This document shows positions 32,788 to 44,212 of a DNA stretch of 64,000 nt, piece after piece. Position numbers and translations under genes: made by a program. Under the pieces are notes generated by a model. It was given only the letters and a program-made list of their open reading frames with translations. It did no database searches and was not told where the DNA came from. Positions within the stretch are counted from its first letter, which is position 1. Every line of letters starts with the position of its first letter. This DNA is from Kudoa neothunni (Eukaryota > Cnidaria), in assembly GCA_964304625.1 (NCBI GenBank), contig OZ199840.1:2356001-2420000 (forward strand), given 5' to 3'.

Positions 32788-35700
32788 GGTAGTGGCTATT
32801 CTTTCGGTGACGAATATCTCCTAGAATTATAAAGATATTACAAAACTGATTTCACCAATGTTTAAAGCAATTTTTTATTTCCTCAAAAATAAATTTTTGT
32901 CAAGTTAACTTTTCATTAAAAATTAGTGATGGATTTGAGCGCTCAATTATAGTATACATTTGTAATTCACTTAAATATAAACTTTTTTTATAACGATTGG
33001 GCATGTATGAGGTTTTATTTTTGAGTGAAAGCTTTATTAATGTAAAATCGATACCTCTTATGCATCCAAGATGCGCACGATCCTTCATTCATATAACCAC
33101 CGTCGCAGTTTGATCAACTCATAGAATTTGTAATTTGAATTCCAAATTTATTAGATATATAGTACGATTAATTTTTCATTAATTTTAATAATGTGCATAA
33201 ATGACTATCTTATCTTAGAATGCGTAACGTCTAATACGCAATAAATAAATAACATTTTCAAAATGTTCAGTGGTTACTCTGGTGGAGTAATTAATATGTT
33301 ATCAAATTAGGCTATTTTTAGAGGAATTTCTCAAAGCTCTATTTTTTTAGCTTTTTTAGGAGCCCAATGGCTGTCGTTCTATTTCCTTTGGGTCTTCCTA
33401 TAGATTTGACTTTTGATGGAAGATTAAGTCTAAAAATACAAATCGTAATACTCGAGCAAAAATTTCTTCGACAGTGTACCTATCGAGTTTTCTGCTGTTG
33501 GCACAAGGGCATAAATTTGACTGGACTTAGATTTTTGCGTTTCGGATGTCAAAGGTCGATCTAAGTTAGTGTTATTGCAGGTCTTAAAACAGTTAAAAAT
33601 ATAATGTTTAATGTTATTTTCCCCTCCCAACTACCATTATTGGTTACAGAATGTTTAAATTATATTACTTGTAGAAGCATCCTCGTCTTCAGAGTAACGT
33701 TACGTATCATTACCCAAATTATTATTCTTAGACCCACCTTTCATTAAAGTATACTTCAAAATTTTTACAACAATAAAACTAAGAGACTTACATTAGTAGC
33801 TTTAATGAGGTTTTCTTTGTCATGATTTTTTATGACAACTTCGAGACTTTTGATAGCCTCTAGGCAGAGACTATCAAAATTCCCACAGTATTCTGCTGAA
33901 GTTGACGCCAACTTTTTTGAAAAGGTGCATGCTAACTTTAGCCTTTTTGAAGAAGTTTCAATAGGATCTTTTTTTAACTTCATGATTTCTCCAACAGCGT
34001 TGAAATTATCGCAACCGTTGTTAACGTATTTTATCAAATCATATGCATGATATCGTGACCATCTGGAATCACATAGTGTTTCACTCAACATATCTATCAT
34101 ATTAAGTGTCCTTTGTTGGAGAATATGCTCGCAAGACAGTTTATAAGATCGTTGATTCAAACAATTACGACGCTCGATATCTTCTCCATCTTTCTCGGGG
34201 GTAGTTGTTATTTTACTTAATTTCTCTGATACTATGCAAAATGCATAAGGCATTTAATAATTGAAATATTTCTTATGGGCTTCACTAGTAATTCTAGAGT
34301 TGGAAAATTTTATTAATTCTGAAACAATTCTATTCTTTCATTCGATCCTATTGGATGTCAAATAGTTGAAGAAATTACTGAAGAAATCTTCCAGAGTTGA
34401 AAATTGGTTCTTGACACTTTAATTTCGCATTAATATCCTCTAATCTATTGTTCGTTGAATTATTATGGAAGCTTTCGGTCTTACTTAACCCAATACACCA
34501 TTCTTTACAAATTGGTTTCCAATTTTTATTGGAATATTGACTAAGCTTATCGATTCCATATCCATATAATTCATTGGTGAGCTTGCAAAAACTCTCTTCA
34601 GAATCGCTATATATCATTTTAATAAGAATAGACAAAATAGAATTCGTTTTTTCGGAAGTAACTCAGTATTTCCCAACTAAAAATTCTCTTCAAAAAGCAT
34701 GGAGAACATGAAACTTGCAAATTATTAAAGAAGCAGATGGAAAAATCTCCTTAAGGCATCTTCGCACGTTATTATCTTTGTCTGTGTCAATTGATGAGAT
34801 TCTTGATGTTAACCAAGGCGCAACATCGATTATCTCATTTAATAACCATTTTACTGCTTGCTCTTTCTCTTCATAAAGAATGCAACCACATGTTATATGT
34901 GTTTGAACACATGAATCTTGCGCTGCAGTTAAGTAAAAGGATGCTCTAAAAATATATATTTGAACTATGAAGAGAATAATGTTACCTTTAATCAAGTAGT
35001 TTGTAGGTTGCTTCCATGAACATTATTTCTGGATAATATTCAAACACCCTTCTCATTTGTTCGTCCACGAAAAAAATTCCAGTTACCATATTTTGGGAAG
35101 ATAGAATTCTTACTTTGCAGTTGTAATTTTTGGTTGTAACAAATTTACAACCGAATCGGCATCTTGTAGCTTGTTCGACATAAGTTTTTTAACATTGTGA
35201 AGAGATTTCCAAGACACATTTTTTCCAGTTTCTTGATTTATTTTGGATTGAATTAATTTTTTGTTTGCACCCAGTGATATCAATTCGGCAACATATGTGT
35301 CCGAAAGATCTATGTTCCGTTGGTTTGGTAATTCGAATAGAGGGCAGCATCAACTGTATGATTATGAACTAAATTCATAGATCTTACTTCTAGGTAATTT
35401 CCATCTCCACTTGCTCTCAATGTAATGCTGAGTGGACATTAGGTTTTCATCGATGATTTGTTCCATGCTCCTTTGCCAACATATTTGTAGCTCAAACCAA
35501 ATAAAAACAAACAACGAATTTCATAATATATTAGTTGAGCATTGAAATGTCGATTCAATCTACGTTGAGCGTTAAGAATCTTTCTTGAGTCGCGTATTTT
35601 TAGATTGCAGAAATTTTCTTTTTCGTATTCTCTTATTTTGGTTTATAAACTTTCAAACGAATGAAATCTCATCCCAACAAAAAAAGGAGCGCCGTTTGTT

Positions 35701-36382
35701 TCCACTATGTTGAATTGCGCGTGCGGGAAAACTTATCCTTATGTTTATTCTTTGTATAAAATATTTTAATTTGGCGAGTTATTCGTTGTAGTTTAATCAA
35801 TATATCCTAGAAAAACAATTTAAATAGAAACCCCAAAACTTGATGCTTTCAAATAGGGAAGCATAAAAAAGTTATAACAATTGAGACTTTGATGATAAAA
35901 CTGTTGCTTGTTTACCCAATATATAATTAAAACTAGGACCAATCAGAGTTTAAGGTAGCTTTAATATTTCACACTAAATTTATTAAGAAAAACTTCATAT
36001 AAGTATTTAACGATCAATTTTTGCAAGGATCCTGTAATATCTACAACTTGGCTCAATTCGACACAGACAGTACGCTGAACGCAAAAGGCACGTGGTGCGG
36101 TTGTGGAATCGTGTAAACTAGTTTCACTACAGTATAAAGCATTTTCAATAGATAAAAATATTCGTATGGCTATTAATTCAATTTATAAAAGCATTATTAG
36201 ATAAATTACAAATGTATACTATCATTGGGCGCCCAAATCATCACTAATTTTTAATGAAAAGTTAACTTGACAAAAATTTATTTTTGAGGAAATAAAAAAT
36301 CGCGTTAAACGTTGGTGAAATTAGTTTTGTAATATCTTAATCATTTTAGGAGATATTCGTTACGGTAAGAATAGCCGGTGCC
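32788..36382 (-). mobile_element. SWIM-type MULE 2 inserted in PB6
   Basis: A 3595-bp Mutator-like element flanked by a 9-bp direct repeat ATTAAAGTA at 32779-32787 and 36383-36391. The terminal inverted repeats are about 190 bp (32788-32975 and 36195-36382) and share long blocks such as AAAAATAAATTTTTGTCAAG. The tips read GGTAGTGGCTATTCTT and GGCACCGGCTATTCTT; GTGGCTAT is also at the tip of MULE 1. Joining the flanks gives a continuous PB6 frame (KPVTLINNFCG). Confidence 0.95.
33339..35672 (-). pseudogene. MULE transposase 2 with AT-hook tail, broken
   Basis: Sister of MULE transposase 1. Start ATG at 35672 (MRFHSFESL), FAR1/WRKY-like domain with RSMNLVHNHTVDAALY near 35330-35395, first catalytic region YYPEIMFMEATYKLL near 34995-35040, then CGCILYEEKEQAVKWL, the second block IDTDKDNNVRRCL with LIICKFHV near 34705-34790, KTESFHNNSTNNRLEDINAK near 34430-34490, and a zinc-finger region where the SWIM cysteines are partly lost (NQRSYKLSCEHIL, 34125-34165). 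After a clear donor GTAAGT near 33793 a separate C-terminal segment ends LPSKVKSIGRPKGNRTTAIG at about 33355-33415. The first catalytic D is E. Several stops and frame changes. Confidence 0.82.
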
Positions 36383-37953
36383 ATTAAAGTAACTGGTTTG
36401 GTGTCATTCCACTGGGTAATTAAAATGTTGTTATTTTTGTTCATAAAGCATTCGCGGGTCCCTTGGTATGTTTTCCCTACAATATTACGTGGGGTAAGGG
36501 GGCAATTTCCGATTCGATTTGGTCTCACTGTACCAGTGGCTTTTTATCCCATCTTTCACTAATTCAGCCATCAGTTTATATGACGGGAAAATATTATCCA
36601 AAAACAGTTAGATGTCTGGTTTTTTTTCTATGTGTTTCCAACAATTTCTGACAACGCTACCATCGAGACCAATTATAATGTCATATGTTGTTGACTTGCC
36701 CATGTAAACAACAAAACTGTAAACATATCCACACGAAGACGACATCACCCAGTTTTTGAATCCGAAACTTATCGGCTTGCCCTTCATAAACATTTTGCAG
36801 GAATGATGTCCTCCATATGGAATCATCTGCTCATCAATAGATAAATACTTATGAAAAATTCCGAATTTTTTGAAATTTTCGTTTAACTAATTGATTACCG
36901 GTCTTATTTTAAAGAGCTTATCATCATGGTTCACCTTTTTGTAGTCATTAAAGTGAAGGAACTTTTTTATTTCCTTAAATCTTTTTATTGACGTGCTTTT
37001 TTTCACAATCTCCACACCATATTCATAAGTAGATTCCCAGTAAATGTGATGTTGAGGAAATTTATTATATCCTGATAATAAAAGAATACCAATAAACGTT
37101 TTTAATTCTTTTTAACCAATATGGAAATTATGATCATTTTTTGTCGGGAATAGAGATTTAATTTGTCTCACAATGTGACTCAATAATTTCTCATCAAATA
37201 TACGATTAAATGTTTCAAGAGAATCTAATTCGTTTCCGATTAAAGGATTTTGGGTATATGATTTTTCGGCTAAAATCTCAGCATTATTTTTTTATTTTAT
37301 TTTCGTTGTCATTAATTGTTGGCGAAAAATTTTGCCACACGTTAGATACATTGACATTATCATTTCCTTCATATATTGATGAAAAACTCCTACAGATCTG
37401 TATATTTCAGGTATATCATCAATACCGACGTTTTCAGAGTTTGCTGTTATAGTATTGTCCTCTTGGTCGGTCAACTCATCGACATGATCTGGAGGCAGTG
37501 CAACAATATCTATTGGGGAATATTTACCTACATCGTTTTCTAGTTCATTAATAGCGTCAAACTAATTCTGAAAATTCATTTTTTCGAGAAAGTAAAAACA
37601 AGCGTGGCGGTTAAGTATAAGACCATAAGCACATGTCCAGTTTTCTGTTCCCATTACGGCTCTTAGTTGTGTGTCTTATTAATGATTACTTTCATATTTT
37701 AACATAAATTTAAAGTTTTTTAAAAGAAATAATTTATTTAAAATCTAAATAAAACATTTTTTAAAAATTATAATAATTCTTTGGCCGGTGTTATTGTATT
37801 ACTGTATGCTTCAATATAAACAAAGATACAATTTTAAAACATTTTTTTTTATATATTAAAAAATTTTCATTTTTATTAGCAATCAAATTATTAGATTTAA
37901 TCGTAATAAAAACCTTAGTTGCTTACGTAATACTAAAATGTTCTCTGTCTTAA

Positions 37954-38189
37954 ATGGCACAGAGAACCAAAATGAGTTAATATTTGATGACTGATTTTAA
38001 TAGTATACATAATCGCCTCTTCAAATCTTTGACATTAGTATTAATATTGGAGGTCAGTATTTTCTCTGGAATGAAAATATTTTAGCTTGATGTTTGTAAC
38101 ACTCTCACGTAAACTAATGAAACTGTTGTGTAACCCCTAGTTGATGAGATAGTTTTTCTGATAGCAAAGAAGAGCATGATCAAGGATTT
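37954..38189. other. Short unassigned spacer
   Basis: Between PB6 and the gypsy fossil; nothing recognised. It may include the 3' end of the gypsy element. Confidence 0.4.
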
Positions 38190-40910
38190 CGTCCTAATCT
38201 TTTGTCTCTTGTTCATAAAGGACAGATTTGAATTTTGTTTTCAAATAGCGAACTTTTCTCCTCGTCATTCCATTCCTTTCTGGATGATAAGATGTTGAAT
38301 GACTGGGGTTTATTCGTAGTGATTTACATAGATCATTGAATAAGCGAGATTCGAACTGACTACATTGATCCTTATAGATGCGTCGAGGAACTCCATGATG
38401 TGATATAATTAGACTCATTAAAGCATCCTTAGTTGATTTGGAGTCGACAACATGACGTGGTAACAATTCAACCAATTTGCTGAATTGATCAACAACCAGA
38501 AGATTATATCTATTCAACAACTTAATTCGTTCCAGGGGACCAATGAAGATAACATGCCATATGAATGCTCGAGATGTAACAAGTAAAGGCAATGAGAGCG
38601 TTTTAGGCTTAAAGATTCCCCTTTGATTTTATTGCAAGATTCGCATTTAAACACAAAGTTTGCTACATCAGCGACCAAATTGGTCCAATAACATGTTTTT
38701 CGAATTTTGTTAAGTGTTTTACACACCGTAATGCACCGTGTCCTGTTGGAGACAATTGATCAAATGACCTTGAAGTTTCTAGGGAATTATTGGGAGGTTA
38801 CCGTTTCTAGATTTGTGATAAAGTATTTCTTTGTCAATCGTAAGATTTTTTTTCTTTGCCATACATGCCACGTAGGCTTACTTTCTAATTTCCGGACATT
38901 TCCATTTTCTAAACTTCTTTAACTTGGACAATTATGAGATCGATTTCTTGTTCAGACGCCAGTGTACTAATATCAACATTAGGTGTTATCATAGCAATAC
39001 ATCGACAGAGGGGGACATCAACACATTGGATGCCTTCCCCTGATTATATCTCATTTCAAAATCGAACTCCGACAATTCCACAATCCAATAAGTTCTACGA
39101 CCGCGAGGATCTTTAAAATTTTTTGAATATACACAAGTGGTTTGTGGTCTGTATAGACGATAAAACGACGACCGAGTAAATAAGGTCTGAACTTACTTGT
39201 GATATGGATAATTGCCAATGCATCCTATTTATAGCTGAATACTTTTGTTCGGTTTTGTTTAATTTGTGATTGGTATAAGCAACAATGCATCATTGTGTTT
39301 CTTAAAAGAGGACCGCTCCTATGGTCAAGTTGGAAGCATCAGTTTCAATTGAAAAGGTTTTTGAAAGGTTAGGAAAAGAAAGTCCATACGATTATTTAAT
39401 TATTCCTTTGATCTTTAAGAAGTGGTTTTGACATTATTAATTCCAACCGAAAGGATGTAATCGTACTAACAATTGTGTTATCGGAGAGGAAATATCAGCC
39501 AAAACTTCAAGATGTATATATAAAAGTTTACAATGCCCCAAAAAATTTCTGAGATTGTCTTTGTTAGATGGGGTTTTCCATTTCTAAAGAGAGTTAATTT
39601 TCATGAAACTCATTTGACGCCATTTTTAGAAATATTTAAGCCAAGATAATTAAGGTCATTTTGGAAAAACTTATTTTTTGAAAGATTAGCTCGGAAAATT
39701 TTTTGTAGCAATATCCATAGGATGGTTTTAACATTTTTGGTATGATCGGTTATTTTTCAAGAGAAAATTATTATTTCATCGAGGTATGCCTTGTCATTGG
39801 ATACATTTTTCAGTATAGCGCATCCACTCCTCTTTGGAGTGCTGCTGGAGTATTCGACTAGCCAAATGGCATCTTGATAAATTTAAATAGACAAAGACCA
39901 TTCCCGGGAGAAAACGCAGTTTTAAGAATGTCTCCTTCCGTGACGGGTATCTACCAATACCCACAATTGAAGGTCAAGTGTGGTGAAGGAAGTTGAGCCG
40001 GAGAGCACATCTAATGTATCTTCCAGTCTGTGGAGTGGATATTCATCTCGCCGAGTAATATTGTTGAGTTGGCGATAATCCACGCATATTCTAATTTTCC
40101 ATCTTTTATAGTAACTAATGCCACAAAAGAGCATAAGGGACTATTTGATGGGCGGATTATATTATTGCGGAGGGCTTTCTTTACCTGCTCGGTGATTTTA
40201 TCTTTATAATGTAAAGGTAGTCTGCAGGGCTTGGTTACGCCAGGACTTTAATCGTCAATATCGTTGGTATGATAAATGGATTTTGCAGTACATAGATAAT
40301 TGACGCTAGTTGCAAGGACGGTTCGAATTCATTTAAAACATCTTTTACCAACTTTTTTAGACTAGTCTTGGCATTGTTAACCGAAATATTCACATTATCG
40401 TTTGTTGCATCGGTAGGCCCGTCATGGAATACAGTTGCACCAGTAGACTTAAGAAAATCGTGAACAATAATAGCGGCAAAAACCAGGATTGATGTAACAA
40501 GGGTGTTAAAGGCGAAAATTTGTTACCCCATTGTACGTTTGTCGAGGCCGAAGATAGACTTTATAGGAGTTCCTGAAGCAGTTTAAAAATTCAAATGTGC
40601 TGGTTGAAAACGGCAATTTTTGGGTTTAAACGAAGACTATAATTGTGTGGGCAGAACCGGTGTCGATGACAGTTCGAACGTCTTTGAGGAATAAGGAAAT
40701 GAAATGAAATTAATCCAAGGTTACATCGGGACATCTGTGCCTTTTGTTTTAAGATAAATAAGATCTAGTGTTTTAGGGGGAACCGCTTTGAACCTCCAGT
40801 TCTCCCTCTTAAGTTTCCCAAATAACTTCACATACTCTTCTAAGGTGACTCTTCTTCCCACAGTATAAACAAGTTGCGTCGCGTCTACAAAACATTATTT
40901 TGTGACTGAA
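38190..40910 (-). mobile_element. gypsy-type LTR retrotransposon fossil, gag end and pol
   Basis: A Ty3/gypsy element on the minus strand. Parts in order from the 5' side: a gag zinc knuckle (near 40840), a protease-like segment (near 40650), reverse transcriptase (about 39800-40140), RNase H (about 39050-39300), an integrase zinc-binding region (about 38600-38730) and the integrase core (38194-38592). LTRs were not identified. It is broken in many places but is much more complete than the fossil at 15600, so it is probably younger. Edges approximate. Confidence 0.8.
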
Positions 40911-41216
40911 GAACACGTCGTGAACATTCGTTCGTTCTAACTTTATGAGCTTTGTCGTTTGTTGAAAATCATATTTTTGACGAATAGAAAAGACATTAGG
41001 TGTTTCGGTTTCATTCTCAATAAATTATCTCAAGATCAACTTGCAACCAGCACATGCGATTAGGTGAGATGTCAGATCCATCTTCAATTGAATCAGATCA
41101 AAATGTATCAACTCATGATGATAGTAACTCTAAAAGAGTGTATACCAATCGTGATATTTCTATTTGATCTGCCGTTCTAGATTTTTCTATGTATGTTGTT
41201 GTTATTGCTAAAATCA

Positions 41217-41600
41217 TTTACCGCTTTGAGGACGACAACCTTTCGGTCCTCCAGTTAAGTTTAACCATGGGCTCCTGGAACCCATGGGATTAAAATTGAT
41301 CATATGGCAAATTAATAATAAATCTGACATCAAGCATTGAATAGCTCAAATATGCAATAAAAACAAAAAACTTTGAATAAGAGAAATTTTTTATTTTGAT
41401 ATAAAATCACATTTAATTCATGCGGCGTATTCTACGGAGGGTGTCAATACAAACATTATTTTCACACGCATGGTAGTATTGTTTACTTCTTCTGATGACC
41501 CCAGTTGGAAAGATGGAACAGCGCATTCCTATATTTTGTTCAATTTATTCCTATGAAAGAATTTTAGCTTGGTCAAAATTATAGCCATCTACAGTAGTAC
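41217..41600 (-). mobile_element. PB1-family piggyBac 3' fragment
   Basis: About 380 bp closely matching the right end of PB1 in reverse: CTTTGAGGAC terminus, the CCATGGGCTCCTGGAACCCATGG-type palindrome, and the end of the transposase (FPTGVIRRSK, then a degenerate cysteine tail). The terminal TTAA is changed to TTTA. It is cut at about 41600 with no more of the gene present, so it is a truncated second copy. Confidence 0.82.
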
Positions 41601-41962
41601 AGGTTTATTGCGTAACGGGAGTACTGCACACTTTATAATATTATGGCAATGTTTCCTAATAAAATTATAGAATATTGTTATTTATAGTAATAAGCACGTA
41701 AAAATGTTTAATCAAGAAAACTTATTTTTGAAAATATGGCACAGAGTCAGAGATAATTTGGCTGCATGCTTATCGCGCACCAAAAATCCCCTAATTAGAT
41801 CAAACGACATGGTTAGTATGCAATTAAGAAATCTGAGAAATTATCCATAAATAGATGACAAAGTTTAAATAATAAATTACTATGATAATATAAAAAAATT
41901 CAGTGGCTCAAAAGCTAAAACCTAAAACCGTTGAGAAATTTGAATTAAAATCAAAATGTTCC

Positions 41963-43789
41963 TCAACCTTCCGAGCGATATGGGGTCACATAATCATAAG
42001 ACCCCCAGAGCATATTGTAATATATTTTTAAATTATTATTTATATTCGACAATGTCTGATATTACGTCTATTCTCCTAAAAACAAATTCCTAATATAATG
42101 TGAGAAAGTTTTTAATTATCTAAATTAATAAAAAGATATGCGTACTTATTACACGTATTGCTTTTAGGGTAATATATGACCACAGTTTTTTTCCATTAAA
42201 TAATGATGAAAAATTGTATCATAATCCAGAGTTATATAGAATTCTATCGATAAAATAAACAAGAAATAAGGAATAACCTTTCCCGGATTCACTTGAGTCA
42301 CAACGAAGCGGACTAGTTCGATTTACGGAAAGTTTGGACGAAGAATATTACACAGATTTTACGAGCGATTGTTGTAGAATTTTCAATTCTACTCAATCTA
42401 GTGATCTTGGGGCAGATTCTAATTTCGATACATTGTCGTTAATTGAACTTCGCATGACGACAAATATAATGCGGTATGGACTGCAGAGAAATCCAAATCG
42501 TATAGGACAATGTTTCCTAACATAATAACTACGACCCACCGGCGAGATGTGGAAAGATTTTTGTGGGAGTGGAAATGTATGAAAACTTAATGAACAGCTC
42601 TAACGGGACGTCGATAATCCTGGGCATTAATGTGACATGGATAATGGTGAAATAATTGCACAGTGTGACACGAATTGAAATCAATACCTCGATTTTTGAT
42701 ATAGATTATTTTTAAATGACTATGCATATTATAAAATAATACCAAACGCTACGAATAATTACATAAATATAAGTACGAACATTTAATGTGGTCTCTACCC
42801 CAAAAGAATCGAAATGGTTTTAATCTCAATCATTTCCCATTTTTAATCTCGATCTCTCCTGTTTTTGATTAAACCTAATATAGTATTGATCATTTTCTAT
42901 CTAGATTATTTATTTTCGATTTATAAGCGCCATATACATCAATGTTTTGCTTTATGTGGGTTGGATTATCAATAGTTTCATTTCGCGCTGTTATTGACGA
43001 AGTGAAGAACTAAAAAGTTAATTTTTAAGGTAAATCGATAAATTAAGTTAGATTTGATCGAATAAATTATGTTTAATGCGAACAGAATTGTATATTAATT
43101 GATTTCATATTTTAATGTTACAGGAAGTTTGATAGAAAGTTATAAATGGTTTAAGTTCAGAAACTAATATTTTTGAAAAGGGCAGGGAACAGAAATTTTT
43201 TCAAGTAAAATTAGGGCAGAGTGGAAAAAAGGGTTGGGAAACGCTGAAATACACTTTCTTGGTTATTAATCTAATTTTTCTGTTTGATATACGTATGTTT
43301 TTGTCATTTGTTATTTTTTAATTTGTTCACACGTTGTGAGTCATAATATTTAAATGCTGTCTTTTTTGAATAATTTATTCTAACACTGGTGGTTTTACAA
43401 TCATTTTATCCAAACAATAAACGCATTATTTACTACATTCGTAAAGACATAATTTTACTAAAATGAGATTATTTTCACCCATATAAAGTATTGGTTAATT
43501 TAAATATTTATCTAATGTGAGTTACAAAATAAATAAATAAACTATAAATAAAGGAATATTTTAATAATTACAGACAAATCGATCTTCTACTGAGATTGAC
43601 TCTAATCACATCTTCTGGGGTTATATGTTTTTCGAAATTTGGTATGAATTCGTCGATAGATTTCTTTTCAATTTTACCAAAATGTATTTCAATAGATTTG
43701 AATTAAAATAATATAAGATAATTGTGGGGTCATAAATGACCTCAAAAGCACCAAATGTATAGTAATTTTCGATGCACTCGGAAAGTTAA
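41963..43789 (+). mobile_element. Deleted piggyBac-like element PB5
   Basis: Similar inverted ends: TCAACCTTCCGAGCGATATG at 41963 and, read inward from 43789, TTAACTTTCCGAGTGCATCG. GGGGTCA...TGACC or ACCCC palindrome-like motifs lie inside both ends (about 41980-42005 and 43723-43740). The right TTAA is intact; the left is TCAA. The 1.8-kb body has only one short coding piece, so this looks like an internally deleted piggyBac relative. Confidence 0.65.
42334..42525 (+). pseudogene. Possible piggyBac N-terminal remnant in PB5
   Basis: An open stretch of 63 codons, acidic at its start (EEYYTDFTSDCC, then SSDLGADSNFD) like piggyBac N-termini, ending NPNRIGQCFLT, which resembles PNRIGNCPLT of PB6. 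It is followed by two stops and a short continuation. This could be a deletion product joining the N-terminus to the middle of the protein. Assignment is tentative and rests mainly on the flanking ends. Confidence 0.4.
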
Positions 43790-43800
43790 ACAACATAATA

Positions 43801-44172
43801 CAGTGGGTGACCGTTAGTACGCATTACATCTAATACGTACGTTTGCTTTTTCATATAGAATAAACTACTTGTTGAACACATTACTTAAGTTGACATTTAT
43901 AAACTTAATTTAGTTGCGTTTAATACTGAAAAATATTTTTCAGACAAAACATCGAAAAAATAATGTAATTTAAACGCATTGTTGAGTAATACACATTTTC
44001 CCCCTGAAATGACTTTAAAATCGTGCGCGCGCACTCTTTGATTTGTACGTATGGTTGATATAAATCTTCATAATATGCTTATAATAAAAAAATACAAAGC
44101 AATAAAATATTTGACGTTTATATAAAAAACTTAAAGCCACACCATTAAAAATTGTTGTTATATTCATATTAA

Positions 44173-44210
<38 letters not shown>
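43801..44210 (+). repeat. Orphan Tigger-like terminus
   Basis: TA followed by CAGTGGGTGACCGTTAGTAC, like the termini of T3 (GGTGACCGTTAATTCG). No matching inverted end was found. The segment has no coding signal and ends in a TA repeat beside T5. Confidence 0.45.
44177..44208. repeat. (TA)n microsatellite
   Basis: Sixteen TA units, directly beside the TA target of T5. Confidence 0.95.
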
Positions 44211-44211
<1 letters not shown>

Positions 44212-44212
44212 A

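Larger units (their letters stand above)
32268..37580 (-). pseudogene. piggyBac transposase PB6, interrupted
   Basis: Starts at ATG 37580. The acidic N-terminus includes VALPPDHVDELTDQED near 37460-37520. First catalytic block YLSIDEQMIPYGGHHSCKMF near 36790-36855, then FGFKNWVMSSSCGYVYSFVV; second block FLDNIFPSYKLMAELVKDG near 36545-36605; MRPNRIGNCPL at 36500-36528. The frame then enters the MULE and resumes left of it with NNFCGVDPFCCAIRY (third block, near 32740-32780), ACYRINIRGKKWYW, and a cysteine-rich tail CAICGKTTIRYCGNC ending at 32268. About six stops or frame changes lie outside the MULE. Assignment by motif order is firm. Confidence 0.82.
32182..37953 (-). mobile_element. piggyBac element PB6, split by a MULE; ends tentative
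   Basis: A piggyBac element of another subfamily (PGBD2/4-like), identified by its gene. Candidate ends are CTAAGG...AGAGAACC at 32182-32200 and, read inward, TTAAGACAGAGAAC at 37953. They share AGAGAAC but only one has an intact TTAA, so the borders are uncertain. The MULE at 32788-36382 splits it. Confidence 0.6.

Noticed and set aside
33205-33245. Tigger-like end motif (GTAACGTCTAATACGC)
   Set aside because: It lies within MULE 2 without a CAGT terminus or TA partner; probably chance similarity.
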